A stretch of 61,686 nucleotides of DNA from an uncultured Eubacteriales bacterium (lineage in GTDB: Bacteria; Bacillota; Clostridia; Oscillospirales; CAG-272), in the NCBI GenBank assembly GCA_900542425.1, contig UQNQ01000008.1, positions 1-61,686 on the forward strand. The letters run 5' to 3'. This document shows positions 51,686-60,740 of this stretch, in pieces. The notes under the pieces are model-generated. The model had not been told where the DNA came from. It worked only from the letters and a program-made list of their open reading frames with translations, and searched no databases. A program made the translations under genes and the position numbers. The number at the start of each line of letters is the position of its first letter. The first letter of the stretch is position 1.

Positions 51686-53632
51686 TCAATCGGAATCTTC
51701 CGGTGAAAAATCGGTATATTTCAGACGCGGTGCCATCGGAGAAAACAGCCGTCCGCCGTCTTCATAAAACTTTCCGAAAAATTCGACGTACTGAAGTCTG
51801 CTTGAATGGATAAACGAGCTGAGCAGGCTCAGCGCAATGTTCAAAGCATGACCGATAATAAAAACCAACGGAAACAGGATAAAGGAAATCGCCGACCTGC
51901 CGCCGAGCGTCGCCAGCACATTGAAAACACTCGCGATAACCGCCGAGGAAAGCCCCAGTGCAAGCACACGCGAATAAGAAAGCAAGTCCGACATGTAGTT
52001 TACAATGTCATATAATCCGAGCAAACCGGAAAAAAATTTCATCACAACGTTTTTCTGATGTCTGCCGTGCGTGAACACAACCATCAGCACCCCGACCAGA
52101 GCTACAATTCCGCCTGCCGTTCCTATAACGGCAAAAAGCGCAATGCCAGCAAAAATGACAAACCAGCTTCCGACATCAAAAATGGCAGAAAAGATGTCTC
52201 CTCTCCGAATCAGCATGATCATTTTGATTATCATACCGACAATCAGATGAACGGCTCCGGCGGCAAGCGCAATGATGAAAAAGGTAATGGGATCGTTTAT
52301 GGGATCGAGAAGATACCACATTCCGCCGAAATCGGTCTTACCAAGGATTTTTTCCGCAAATTGCACCGGAAAATCCCCGAACCAGCCGTTGAAGAGCACC
52401 CCTGCCGCCATGCTGAATACACCGCATATGGCGAACATTTTTAAGAACCGGCGCATACCGAGCCTCGGCTTCATAAGTTTCATAAACAAAAGACAGCCAA
52501 CCGTAATCAAAAATCCGTATCCAACATCCGCCGTCATCAACCCAAAAAAGATCGAGAAAAAAATACCCATAATAAACGTTGGATCGAAACTTCCGTATTT
52601 CGGATAGGAATACAGTCCGATAAGAGATTCAAACGGATCGGCAAACGCACAGTTTGAAAGCTGTACCGGGACATCGTCATCTTCTGCCGGAGCGGACAGC
52701 TCATAAGAGCATACAAATCCGGCAAGCGCCGACGCAAGCCGTTTTTCCTGTTTAGCGGGAATCCAGCCGTGAATCAAAACCGTATGTTCGGTCATTGCTG
52801 TCTTGTCCCTCTGCTCTAAAATCCCAAGTTTGGTATCGAGAATATCATATGCCGTTTCCATATCGGCACAGAACCGCGCAAGCGACCGTTTTTCAGCAAT
52901 CAGCTTCTCCCGTTCCCTATGCAAATCCTCAAGTTTACGGATAACTTTCTTTGTCTCCGCAGACGCAGTTTCGGCATCTGGTTCAAAGCGAAGCCGGGTA
53001 AATCCAGCTCCGGAAAGTGCTGCAAGAACCCGCGGTTCCTCTGATTTCATATATAAAACAAACAGATAAGATAACGCCGCCTCCCGTGAAACTGTCTCGA
53101 CAGCCACCGCTTCCGTTTTGGAAAAAGCATTTGTAAGATGCTCCGCATCACCGGCAGGCAGCGTTCCCAAAACCGCTCCTGTACGTTCCGTTCCTTCAAA
53201 GCCAAGCGGGATCTCCAGCTGCAGCCATGGAGAAAGAGCGCGTATCCGCTCCGAGCATTTATTTTCTTCCTGACGAAGCTCTGCAAGCTCCCGTTCAAGC
53301 CGCCGCGCCCGATATGCCGCTTCGACGGCACTTTGTGCATTCATCGGAAGCGTTTCAAGATCCTGCCTGCGAATCACCGGTCTTGATACGGAAAACATTC
53401 CTTGCTTGTCCGAGCGAGAAGGGGAAAGATACGGAATGGCAAAGCGCAAAGCATCAAGAGCCTGCTGCGTTTCATTTTTTTGCCGTGAAAGATCCGGAAC
53501 CTGCAAAAAGTCCGGCTCGTATCCCTGCATTTTTTCTATTTCCATACAGGAAAGCCATGCAAGCGAATTCATGACTCTGTTTACATCTGACGATAGAATG
53601 ATCAGGGATAGCTTTTTCATTTGACTGATCAT
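51686..53632 (-). CDS. ntpI: V-type ATPase subunit I (membrane stator)
   Basis: A 648-residue a-type subunit. The N-terminal half is cytoplasmic with coiled coils (to about 330). The C-terminal half has about eight helices, including PTFIMGIFFSIFFGLMTADVGYG and the helix LSYSRVLALGLSSAVIASVFN (near 565) with the essential arginine of the ion channel. With the K ring it forms the ion path. It overlaps ntpF by four bases. Confidence 0.94.
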   Translation of the reverse strand: MISQMKKLSLIILSSDVNRVMNSLAWLSCMEIEKMQGYEPDFLQVPDLSRQKNETQQALDALRFAIPYLSPSRSDKQGMFSVSRPVIRRQDLETLPMNAQSAVEAAYRARRLERELAELRQEENKCSERIRALSPWLQLEIPLGFEGTERTGAVLGTLPAGDAEHLTNAFSKTEAVAVETVSREAALSYLFVLYMKSEEPRVLAALSGAGFTRLRFEPDAETASAETKKVIRKLEDLHREREKLIAEKRSLARFCADMETAYDILDTKLGILEQRDKTAMTEHTVLIHGWIPAKQEKRLASALAGFVCSYELSAPAEDDDVPVQLSNCAFADPFESLIGLYSYPKYGSFDPTFIMGIFFSIFFGLMTADVGYGFLITVGCLLFMKLMKPRLGMRRFLKMFAICGVFSMAAGVLFNGWFGDFPVQFAEKILGKTDFGGMWYLLDPINDPITFFIIALAAGAVHLIVGMIIKMIMLIRRGDIFSAIFDVGSWFVIFAGIALFAVIGTAGGIVALVGVLMVVFTHGRHQKNVVMKFFSGLLGLYDIVNYMSDLLSYSRVLALGLSSAVIASVFNVLATLGGRSAISFILFPLVFIIGHALNIALSLLSSFIHSSRLQYVEFFGKFYEDGGRLFSPMAPRLKYTDFSPEDSD

Positions 53633-53940
53633 GCCTGAAAAATCTCCCGTATAATAAATTCCGCTGCCGACGGAAGCCTCTGCCGCGCATCCTGTAAAAT
53701 GGTATCCGCTTCGGCAGCAGCTTCCTCTTTTGATTTTTCCATTTCTGATGCCGCAGCCTGTTTTGCCTTTTCCGCTTCAAGCGCAATTTTTGTTTCCGCC
53801 GCGGACTCCGCCGCAGCAAGCTCTGTCTCATATTGCTTTTTCACAGCGGCAAGCCGTTCCTTTTGTTCGATGATAAGCCTGTCTCTTTTAACGGCAGCCA
53901 TACGCTCCGCTTCATAAATTCTATCGATACGGTTATCCAA
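53629..53940 (-). CDS. ntpF: V-type ATPase subunit G/H (peripheral stalk)
   Basis: A 103-residue all-helical coiled-coil protein (Ala, Glu and Lys rich, ending QRLPSAAEFIIREIFQA), the usual first gene of this operon. It pairs with subunit E in the outer stalk. The start is uncertain. An ATG nine codons upstream (53967) lies only about four bases after the predicted transcription start and has no ribosome-binding site, so I take the TTG at 53940, behind GGCGGTGG. The identity of the protein does not depend on this. Confidence 0.82.
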   Translation of the reverse strand: MDNRIDRIYEAERMAAVKRDRLIIEQKERLAAVKKQYETELAAAESAAETKIALEAEKAKQAAASEMEKSKEEAAAEADTILQDARQRLPSAAEFIIREIFQA

Positions 53941-53976
53941 AACTTCACCACCGCCTTTACTCGTCATTTTCTATTT

Positions 53977-54005
53977 ATTATATCTTAAAATCATAGTCTT
54001 TTCAA
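53977..54005 (-). promoter_or_regulatory. Promoter of the V-ATPase operon
   Basis: On the minus strand TTGAAA (54005-54000), a 17-base spacer and TATAAT (53982-53977). The transcript would start near 53970. Confidence 0.8.
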
Positions 54006-54106
54006 GCCTTTTCTTAAAAATCATGTGATATTTTTATGAAAATTGTATATATCATTTCATTTTTATTTATCGTATTGCACAAGTTGATTCAGGCTTACTT
54101 TATCAG

Positions 54107-54658
54107 CTATTTTGAATCAAAAACAACTTCTTTTATAAAATCATCCTCACGAATTCTTCCTTTCATGGATAAATCCGGAGCTGTCAAATTGATAACAAAC
54201 ACAAGTCCTTTTTCTGTAAGATAGAAGTCATCTGACGGGAAATTTTTTCTTCTCCCCAAAAATTCAGACGGCATACAAACTCTCCCTGAAGAAAGGTCAA
54301 ACGTATGAGCTGTACGCACCATACGATGAATTTTTTCCTTATCCGCAGCAATAAAATCCAAGAGGATACTGACATACATATCATCCGCCCATACAACCTT
54401 AGGAACACTGCGCAGCATGATTTCCCGAAATCCGGCACGTTCCAAACGTGAACATGCTGCAAGCTTTTCCGACCGGATATTCGCCGTTTTTTCTGCATAT
54501 TCCTGCAAACAATGCGCCGTTTGCCGATAAAAGTCATTGATCGCCTCACAGCCGGCAAGTATCGGATAAGCAATACGGTATCGCAATACAGTGACACCAT
54601 GCGCCTTGATTTCACGGCACAAAGCCTCCGTTTTGATTTCAAAAGCCGTCTTGTTCAT
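54107..54658 (-). CDS. Uncharacterised protein of unknown family
   Basis: A 183-residue soluble protein that I do not recognise with confidence. It begins MNKTAFEIKTEALCREIKAHGVTVLRYRI and has an N-terminal helix-strand pattern, then YPILAGCEAINDFY, a long helix to about residue 80, and a C-terminal region (about 85-183) with DFYLTEKGLVFVINLTAPDLS. The C-terminal part has the spacing of a DUF3298/RsiV-like domain, but this is weak. The start is strong: GGAGG lies eight bases upstream. The reading frame continues upstream through 85 further codons, but those lie over the terminator of the LRR lipoprotein gene, so they are not translated. No signal peptide is present. Confidence 0.65.
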   Translation of the reverse strand: MNKTAFEIKTEALCREIKAHGVTVLRYRIAYPILAGCEAINDFYRQTAHCLQEYAEKTANIRSEKLAACSRLERAGFREIMLRSVPKVVWADDMYVSILLDFIAADKEKIHRMVRTAHTFDLSSGRVCMPSEFLGRRKNFPSDDFYLTEKGLVFVINLTAPDLSMKGRIREDDFIKEVVFDSK

Positions 54659-54872
54659 CGTCTCGTCCTCCGTTCCGTTTTCAGTAGCTATGTCCGGTAC
54701 ATATACTCTTCTACAGTTTATTCCGGAGTTTAAAAAACAATGCAAGCAGTCTTTGTAAAATTGTTTTTGGAATTCATCTGACAGTGATTGCTCGAAAAAG
54801 AAAAATTGTTTTTTGTTTTGCAGATGATCTCCCAAACCCGTTTCTTTCCACCTCCCTTTTCTGGCATCAAAT

Positions 54873-54905
54873 AAAAAAGGAGAAATCCGCACATCGGATT
54901 TCTCC
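54873..54905 (-). terminator. Terminator of the LRR lipoprotein gene
   Basis: Arms GGAGAAATCCG and CGGATTTCTCC with a five-base loop; on the minus strand six Ts follow. Confidence 0.9.
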
Positions 54906-54919
54906 TCTATCATCTTGTA

Positions 54920-56866
54920 TCAATCTTTCGTATAGTAAATCACTTTGATGTTTTGCGAGATATTTCCCGTTATCGTATAAATACGCGGTCTTGCTTCCGG
55001 CGCGATCCGGATTTCAAGCAAAGAAGTACAACCGTCAATAAACTGATCCTCCCCGATCAAAACAGTATCTTCCGGGAAAGACACGCTCTCAAGAGCAGAA
55101 CAGCCTGAAAATACGCCGGAGCCGATTTCCGTTGTATTAGAGGAAAAACGGAAAGACTTTATAGCCGAACAATAAGAAAAGGCATTATCTCCGATGAATT
55201 CAATATTTGTTCCGCCGGAGATATCGGAAAGACTCTGGCAATAACCAAAGGCTCCGTTGCCGATTGTTTTCAACATATCAGGAAGAACAATTTTTGTGAT
55301 TTTTGTCATTCTGAAGAAAGCGTTATCGCAAATGGTTGTCAGTGTAGACGGAAGTGTCAACTCGGTCACTTTATAACTGAGATTGTATTTAGATTGACCG
55401 GAAGTGCTAAGCTGAGTATTGTCGTCCGGTACATACGCGGTATCCCATCCGCACAGAGCCGCCCCTCCGATAATTTTAACGCCCTCCGGAATGGATACAG
55501 ATGTTTGTCCATCCGGAATATATGCCGCAATCAAAATACCGTCCCCAACAATAAGGTATCGGTCATTTTCATTCTCCTGCATCTTGGCAGCTTCCATAAA
55601 ATCATTATATGCTTTTGTCAAGGCAAAGGCATATGCCCCTACATACTCAACACTTGGCGCAAGTTCAATTTTCTCAAGGCCGCCGCAACCGTAAAAAGCA
55701 TAGTTTCCGATATACGTAAGATTTTCACAGTTTTCAAGTGAAAGAATCTTCGTCTCAGGAACATAAGAATCGGAATAAATACTGAAAGCGTTATCTTCGA
55801 TCCGTTCAAGCGTAGGCGGCAGATTGACCGATTCCAGTGAAAAACAGCCTTCAAACGCGGCAGTACCGATAACGGTAACACCCTCCGGAATCTCAACCGA
55901 TTCTAGTTCGGAAGCATACCGGTATCCGTATTCCTTGGCATAGCCTCCGGCTTCCGCATTCCAAAAAGAAGAACTGATATATCGGATACCTTTACCCGAC
56001 AAATCAAGGTACAGCGGATGAACTGCGCATTTGATCAGAATGCCGTCTCCCACAATCAAATAATCATCAGAATTTTCCTGATACCACGGCGTAAAATTGA
56101 AAGCAGCAAAATCAATGGTTTCTACCGTTGAGGGGATGGAAACATCCGTCAGTCTTGTACATTCGTAAAAAGCCAGTTTGCCAATACTTTTGGTTCCCTG
56201 TGGTATTTGGACTGACGTCAGCATCTCGCAGGTAGCAAAAGCATAGTCTCCGATGGATTCCAAAGCCGTACAATCTTCAAGATTGATATTCTCAAGTTTT
56301 GGGCACTGAGCAAAAGACCATTCCCCAATCGAAACAAGCTCCGGTGATAAGGACACCGTTTCCAAAGCAGTGCAATACCACATTGCATAATCTTCGATAA
56401 AACGGATAGGCTCAAGGGAAAGCGTCTCCAACGCTTCACAGCCATAAAACGTATAAGATTCAAGACGTTCCACGGTCGACGGAATCGTAATCTCCTCCAG
56501 AGAGGAACAGGCATAAAATGCAGCGGATCCGATACTTTCGACACCCTCCATTATCGTCACTTTTTTCAGTGACGTGCAGTATTGAAAAGCGCCGGAGCCG
56601 ATTGCCTTGACATTAGAGCCGATGACAATTTCTTTTAATTTGGTATCTCCGGCAAAAGCACTTTCGCCAATTGCCGTAATCGTATCCGGCACAACATACA
56701 CACCATTGGCATCCGCCTGTCCGACACAGGATGTTAAGATTCCGTCTTCTACTTCATATTGTTTTATTTCAGTCGCCGTTGTTTCAACAGGCGGCGTTTC
56801 TTCACAGGAAGCAAAACAAGCAAGCGCAACACATGCCGCGAGTCCCAAAGCGATAAGCTTTTTCAT
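54920..56866 (-). CDS. BspA-like leucine-rich repeat lipoprotein
   Basis: A 648-residue lipoprotein. The signal peptide ends in A-C-F-A-S-C (lipobox), so it is tethered to the outside of the membrane. About twenty-five LRR_5 units of 22-24 residues follow. Two inserted blocks, W-Y-Q-E-N-S-D-D-Y-L-I-V-G-D-G-I-L and N-D-R-Y-L-I-V-G-D-G-I-L, interrupt the repeats and recur in the other LRR protein of the window. It probably binds a surface or carbohydrate partner; the ligand is unknown. The ATG is chosen with GGGGG seven bases before it; an in-frame ATG at 56911 lies at the predicted transcription start. Confidence 0.88.
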   Translation of the reverse strand: MKKLIALGLAACVALACFASCEETPPVETTATEIKQYEVEDGILTSCVGQADANGVYVVPDTITAIGESAFAGDTKLKEIVIGSNVKAIGSGAFQYCTSLKKVTIMEGVESIGSAAFYACSSLEEITIPSTVERLESYTFYGCEALETLSLEPIRFIEDYAMWYCTALETVSLSPELVSIGEWSFAQCPKLENINLEDCTALESIGDYAFATCEMLTSVQIPQGTKSIGKLAFYECTRLTDVSIPSTVETIDFAAFNFTPWYQENSDDYLIVGDGILIKCAVHPLYLDLSGKGIRYISSSFWNAEAGGYAKEYGYRYASELESVEIPEGVTVIGTAAFEGCFSLESVNLPPTLERIEDNAFSIYSDSYVPETKILSLENCENLTYIGNYAFYGCGGLEKIELAPSVEYVGAYAFALTKAYNDFMEAAKMQENENDRYLIVGDGILIAAYIPDGQTSVSIPEGVKIIGGAALCGWDTAYVPDDNTQLSTSGQSKYNLSYKVTELTLPSTLTTICDNAFFRMTKITKIVLPDMLKTIGNGAFGYCQSLSDISGGTNIEFIGDNAFSYCSAIKSFRFSSNTTEIGSGVFSGCSALESVSFPEDTVLIGEDQFIDGCTSLLEIRIAPEARPRIYTITGNISQNIKVIYYTKD

Positions 56867-56919
56867 TCTCATTCCCCCAAACAAATTATCATTACCTCTA
56901 TTTTTCTTCATTTTTTGTT

Positions 56920-56948
56920 ATTATATAACATCCAAAAGCGTCTGTCAA
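56920..56948 (-). promoter_or_regulatory. Consensus promoter of the LRR lipoprotein gene
   Basis: On the minus strand TTGACA (56948-56943), a 17-base spacer and TATAAT (56925-56920), a perfect sigma-A match. The region 56949-57140 has no gene. Confidence 0.88.
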
Positions 56949-57140
56949 CAAACCCGGAATGAAGTTAACAATATCGTCAAACATGATTTAAAAATTATCA
57001 AAATTTAAACAAGTTTTCAAGAGATCCTAACTTTTTTGAAGAAAACACCTTGCCCCAAAGCAGTGTCTGTCGAATTTGTTATGCCCTCTCCGATTTGTAT
57101 CAAATAAGCAGAAGGATATCCATATCAGCCGTCATTTACC

Positions 57141-57177
57141 AAAAAAGCAGTCCTGCCCGATATAGGCAGGACTGCTT
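57141..57177 (-). terminator. Terminator of serC-serA
   Basis: Arms AAGCAGTCCTGCC and GGCAGGACTGCTT with a seven-base loop, then six Ts on the minus strand. Confidence 0.9.
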
Positions 57178-57203
57178 ACAAGAGGTATCTATCAAGCCTC
57201 TTT

Positions 57204-58370
57204 TCAAAACAGAGAACGAACACGAAATACACCCGGAATCGCTTTTATTTTTTCGATACTCCCGGAAGAGACCTCCGTATTGGTATCGATCATGGTATAT
57301 GCAAATTCTCCCTTGCTTTTATTGACAAGATTCTCAATGTTAATATGTTCCCCGGCAAGTGCCGATGTAATGGAAGCAATCATATTCTGCTGGTTCAAAT
57401 GGTTGACCGTGATCCGGAAACGACCGGCCCGTACGGACTCACAAGCGGGATAATTGACACTGTTGCGGATATTGCCGTTCTCAATATAATCGACAAGCTC
57501 CCGCGCCGCCATAGCAGCACAGTTATCCTCTGCTTCCGGAGTCGTTGCGCCAAGATGCGGGATACAGATGACGTTTTCCGCACCGATCATCTCCTCAGTC
57601 GGAAAATCCGTGATATAACGACCGATTTTTCCGGAAGCCGCCGCCTCCAGCACAGCAGATGGATCTGCAAATTCACCCCGCGCACAGTTCACAATAACAA
57701 CCCCGTCTTTCATTTTGGAAATCATTTTCCGATCAATCATGCCGCGGGAAGAATCGGTAAGCGGGATATGAAAAGTCAGATAATCACTGTCGGCAAGCAG
57801 CGTATCCATATCGTTCACACGGCGGACCTGTCTGGAAAGCGACATCGCGTTTTCAACGGAAAGATAGGGATCGTATCCGGAAACCTCCATTCCCAAACCG
57901 ACCGCGGAGTTCGCGACCTTAGCGCCAATGGCGCCAAGGCCAACAATTCCAAGCTTTTTTCCACAAATCTCAGGTCCTGCAAAACGTGCCTTTCCCTTTT
58001 CGACCAGATTCGGGATTTCATCGCCTTTCCCTTTCAAAGTCCTTACCCATTCGATCGCATCAATAAGCCTGCGCGAGCCCAGCAGAAGTGAGGCTATGAC
58101 AAGCTCGTTGACCGCATTGGCATTTGCGCCCGGAGTATTGAATACAACAACACCCGCGGCGGCATATTCCCCGCATGGAATGTTGTTCGTTCCGGCGCCG
58201 GCACGTGCCACGGCAACGGTATCGGCATCCAGCATATAACCATGCATATCAAAAGAGCGGACAAGAATACCCACAGGATGCGCCGCATCCAGGGAGAGAC
58301 GATATTCGCCGCCAAATACCGCCGCGGCAGAGGAGCTAATCGGATTGAGTGTCAGAATATTCTTCATCAT
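57204..58370 (-). CDS. serA: D-3-phosphoglycerate dehydrogenase
   Basis: A 388-residue enzyme that oxidises 3-phosphoglycerate to 3-phosphohydroxypyruvate, the first step of serine synthesis. The NAD-binding fold has GLGAIGAKVAN with an aspartate 20 residues later (GYDPYLS). Catalytic residues lie in NCARGEFADP (Arg) and the HLGATTPEAEDNC block (His). A single ACT domain (about 315-388) ends the chain, probably for serine feedback. It is short because it lacks the intervening domain of long SerA forms. It overlaps serC by four bases (ATGA) and begins with two ATG codons. Confidence 0.95.
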   Translation of the reverse strand: MMKNILTLNPISSSAAAVFGGEYRLSLDAAHPVGILVRSFDMHGYMLDADTVAVARAGAGTNNIPCGEYAAAGVVVFNTPGANANAVNELVIASLLLGSRRLIDAIEWVRTLKGKGDEIPNLVEKGKARFAGPEICGKKLGIVGLGAIGAKVANSAVGLGMEVSGYDPYLSVENAMSLSRQVRRVNDMDTLLADSDYLTFHIPLTDSSRGMIDRKMISKMKDGVVIVNCARGEFADPSAVLEAAASGKIGRYITDFPTEEMIGAENVICIPHLGATTPEAEDNCAAMAARELVDYIENGNIRNSVNYPACESVRAGRFRITVNHLNQQNMIASITSALAGEHINIENLVNKSKGEFAYTMIDTNTEVSSGSIEKIKAIPGVFRVRSLF

Positions 58371-59446
58371 GAATTCTCCTGTGCAAATTTTTTCATAAAG
58401 GAAATCAACGCCTTGACGCCATCCACAGGCATTGCATTATAGATGGAAGCCCGCATCCCTCCGACAAGCCGGTGCCCTTTGATGGAAACGATTCCGAAAG
58501 AAGCGGCTTCTTTTACAAATTTTTCATCCAACTCCTTGCTTGGCGTAACAAAAGGGACATTCATAAGAGAACGATCTTTTTTCTCCACATGGTTCGAATA
58601 GAATCCGGAGTTATCGATAAAATCGTAAAGCAGATTCGCCTTGTATTCGTTGATTTTCTGAATTTCCTTGATTCCCCCAAGCTTTTTCAGCCAGCGAAAC
58701 ACAAGGCATGCCATATAAATACTAAAACAGGGCGGCGTGTTATAAAGGCTGTCGTTTTTTGCCTGGGTGCTGTAGCGAAGCATCGTAGGACACGGCAGAC
58801 AAGGAGAGAAATTCTCTTCCAAATCTTTTCTCACAATCACAATCGTAAGGCCAGCAGGCGCAATATTTTTCTGAGCACCTGCATAAATCAATCCGAACAA
58901 AGATACATCGATTTCCTCGCTGAGAATATGGGAACTCATATCGGCGACAAGAGGCGCCGTTGTTTTCGGAAAAGCGGTATACCGGGTTCCGAAAATGGTA
59001 TTGTTGGAGGTGATATGCACATAATCGGTCTCTTCTCTGAAAGAAATTTTCTCTATATCCGGTATACAGGTATAACCGCGGTCCTTGGAAGAAGCGACAA
59101 CGGCAGCGTCGCCGTAAAGGCAAGCTTCCTCATATGCCTTCTCCGCAAAATTGCCGGTCAAAATGTAATCCGCTTTTCCGGTTTTCATCAAATTCAGCGG
59201 AACAGCGGCAAACTGCTGAGAAGCACCGCCTTGAACAAACAGTACATCATAGCCGTCCGGAATTCTCATCAATTCCCGAAGAAGCACTCTCGCTTCTTCG
59301 TTCAATGCCATAAACGCTTTGCTTCGGTGACTCATTTCCGTGATACTCATACCGGTTCCGTTATAATCCAAAAATTCTTTTTGTGCCTGTTCCAACACTT
59401 CAAGCGGAAGTGTAGCAGGACCGGCAGAAAAATTATAAACTCTCAT
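58367..59446 (-). CDS. serC: Phosphoserine aminotransferase
   Basis: A 359-residue PLP enzyme that makes phosphoserine from phosphohydroxypyruvate and glutamate. It begins RVYNFSAGPATLPLEVL and has the SxR-like MSHRSKAF segment and the PLP lysine in YAGAQKNIAPAG (near 196). The length is normal. The start is chosen with GGGAG upstream rather than an ATG two codons earlier. No phosphoserine phosphatase gene is in the window, so the last step of serine synthesis must come from elsewhere. Confidence 0.95.
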   Translation of the reverse strand: MRVYNFSAGPATLPLEVLEQAQKEFLDYNGTGMSITEMSHRSKAFMALNEEARVLLRELMRIPDGYDVLFVQGGASQQFAAVPLNLMKTGKADYILTGNFAEKAYEEACLYGDAAVVASSKDRGYTCIPDIEKISFREETDYVHITSNNTIFGTRYTAFPKTTAPLVADMSSHILSEEIDVSLFGLIYAGAQKNIAPAGLTIVIVRKDLEENFSPCLPCPTMLRYSTQAKNDSLYNTPPCFSIYMACLVFRWLKKLGGIKEIQKINEYKANLLYDFIDNSGFYSNHVEKKDRSLMNVPFVTPSKELDEKFVKEAASFGIVSIKGHRLVGGMRASIYNAMPVDGVKALISFMKKFAQENS

Positions 59447-59489
59447 ATACATCTCCCTTCAACCACCCGCAGTAAATAAAATATGCTTG

Positions 59490-59519
59490 ATTATACCATG
59501 TCTCCCTTTTCTTTTTCAA
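59490..59519 (-). promoter_or_regulatory. Promoter of serC-serA
   Basis: On the minus strand TTGAAA (59519-59514), an 18-base spacer and an extended -10, TGGTATAAT (TATAAT at 59495-59490). Confidence 0.75.
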
Positions 59520-59563
59520 CCAACATATTTCTACATTCCTTGCCCATTTTATTCTACCTAGGC

Positions 59564-59593
59564 TTGACAATGCAAACGCTTCTTTATTATAAT
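59564..59593 (+). promoter_or_regulatory. Promoter of the TIM-barrel gene
   Basis: TTGACA (59564-59569), an 18-base spacer and TATAAT (59588-59593). It faces away from the serCA promoter. Confidence 0.8.
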
Positions 59594-59664
59594 ACAGGAA
59601 ATAGCTTTAGAATAGAAAGGCGGATAAAATACCGTATGTCTTCCGCCGTAAAGGAGAACCCCCT

Positions 59665-60492
59665 GTGAAATTTGGAATGCCAACCCTTGTGGAATGTCCT
59701 GACCTTCGCGCATGCATGATACTTTGCCGGCAGCTCGGACTTGATTTTGTGGAAATCAATATGAGCTTTCCCCAATACCTGCCAAATGTTCTAAATATCA
59801 AAGAATTGCGCCGCTTACAGAAAGAATCCGGCGCAGAATACACTCTGCATCTTGACGAACAGCTGAACCCGTTTGATTTCAACGAAAAAATCGCGAGCGC
59901 ATATGAAGCTCTCACATGCGATTCTATCCGGCTTTCCAAAAAACTCGGTATCCGGCGGCTCAATATGCATTTACCGGTCGGTGTTTATGTGACACTTCCT
60001 GACAAGCGAATCTATTTATCCGACACCTATTGGTCTTTTTATGAGAAAAAAGTACTTGCGTTTGCACAGATGTGTCAAAGAGAAACCAAAGATACCGAAA
60101 TTTTACTTTGTATTGAAAATACCGATTCTTTGAAAACAGGATGGACAGAAGCGCACAGAAAAGCCATTGACATTCTTCTCAGTCATTCCTGTTTCGGCCT
60201 CACGCTGGACACCGGACATGAAATCATTACGGAATTTCGGGATCGCACCATTTTTGAAAAACACCAAGAGAAACTCTGTCATATACATTTGCACGATGCA
60301 ACAAAAACAAAAGGTCCTCATCTTCCGCTTGGCGAGGGAATCGTCGATATTCCGGCGATGCTGAACCTTGCTTCCGAAAAGGATGCAACCTGCCTTATCG
60401 AAGTCAAAACAATTGCGGGACTAAAAAGTTCTGTCGTCTATCTTCAGGAGCGTGGTTTTCTTCCATGTAAAATTTCAAACGGAATACATTAA
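59665..60492 (+). CDS. Xylose-isomerase-like TIM-barrel protein
   Basis: A 275-residue protein of the AP-endonuclease-2/sugar phosphate isomerase superfamily. It has the typical metal-ligand pattern: a glutamate in LLCIENTD (near 153), an Asp-x-Gly-His pair in LTLDTGHEI (near 187), a histidine-rich HIHLHDATKTKG (near 213) and a final glutamate in LIEVKT (near 250). Members isomerise or epimerise sugars or nick abasic DNA; which applies here is open. GTG start behind AAGGAG. A strong promoter precedes it and it stands alone. Confidence 0.82.
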   Translation: MKFGMPTLVECPDLRACMILCRQLGLDFVEINMSFPQYLPNVLNIKELRRLQKESGAEYTLHLDEQLNPFDFNEKIASAYEALTCDSIRLSKKLGIRRLNMHLPVGVYVTLPDKRIYLSDTYWSFYEKKVLAFAQMCQRETKDTEILLCIENTDSLKTGWTEAHRKAIDILLSHSCFGLTLDTGHEIITEFRDRTIFEKHQEKLCHIHLHDATKTKGPHLPLGEGIVDIPAMLNLASEKDATCLIEVKTIAGLKSSVVYLQERGFLPCKISNGIH

Positions 60493-60740
60493 CAATCTCT
60501 CTTTCTCCGCTTGTCTTTTGACAGAAATCCCGCATTTTTCCTGCAAAGCTTCATTCCTATTCCGATGCTGGTAGCCATTTCTATATTATCCCATAAAGTT
60601 TAAGCCTTACTGAATGAAACTCCTTCTATGTAATGACTTTGAATGTGAAAAAGACGCGCATATATGCAAGATAGGATTGATAGATTTTTTCTTTCATCCG
60701 CATTATACTGATAGTAAGAACAATACCAGAGGAGGAACTC

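Noticed and set aside
54659..54913. An in-frame 85-codon N-terminal extension of the unknown protein
   Set aside because: It covers the terminator of the LRR lipoprotein gene and has no ribosome-binding site, while GGAGG lies before the ATG at 54658.
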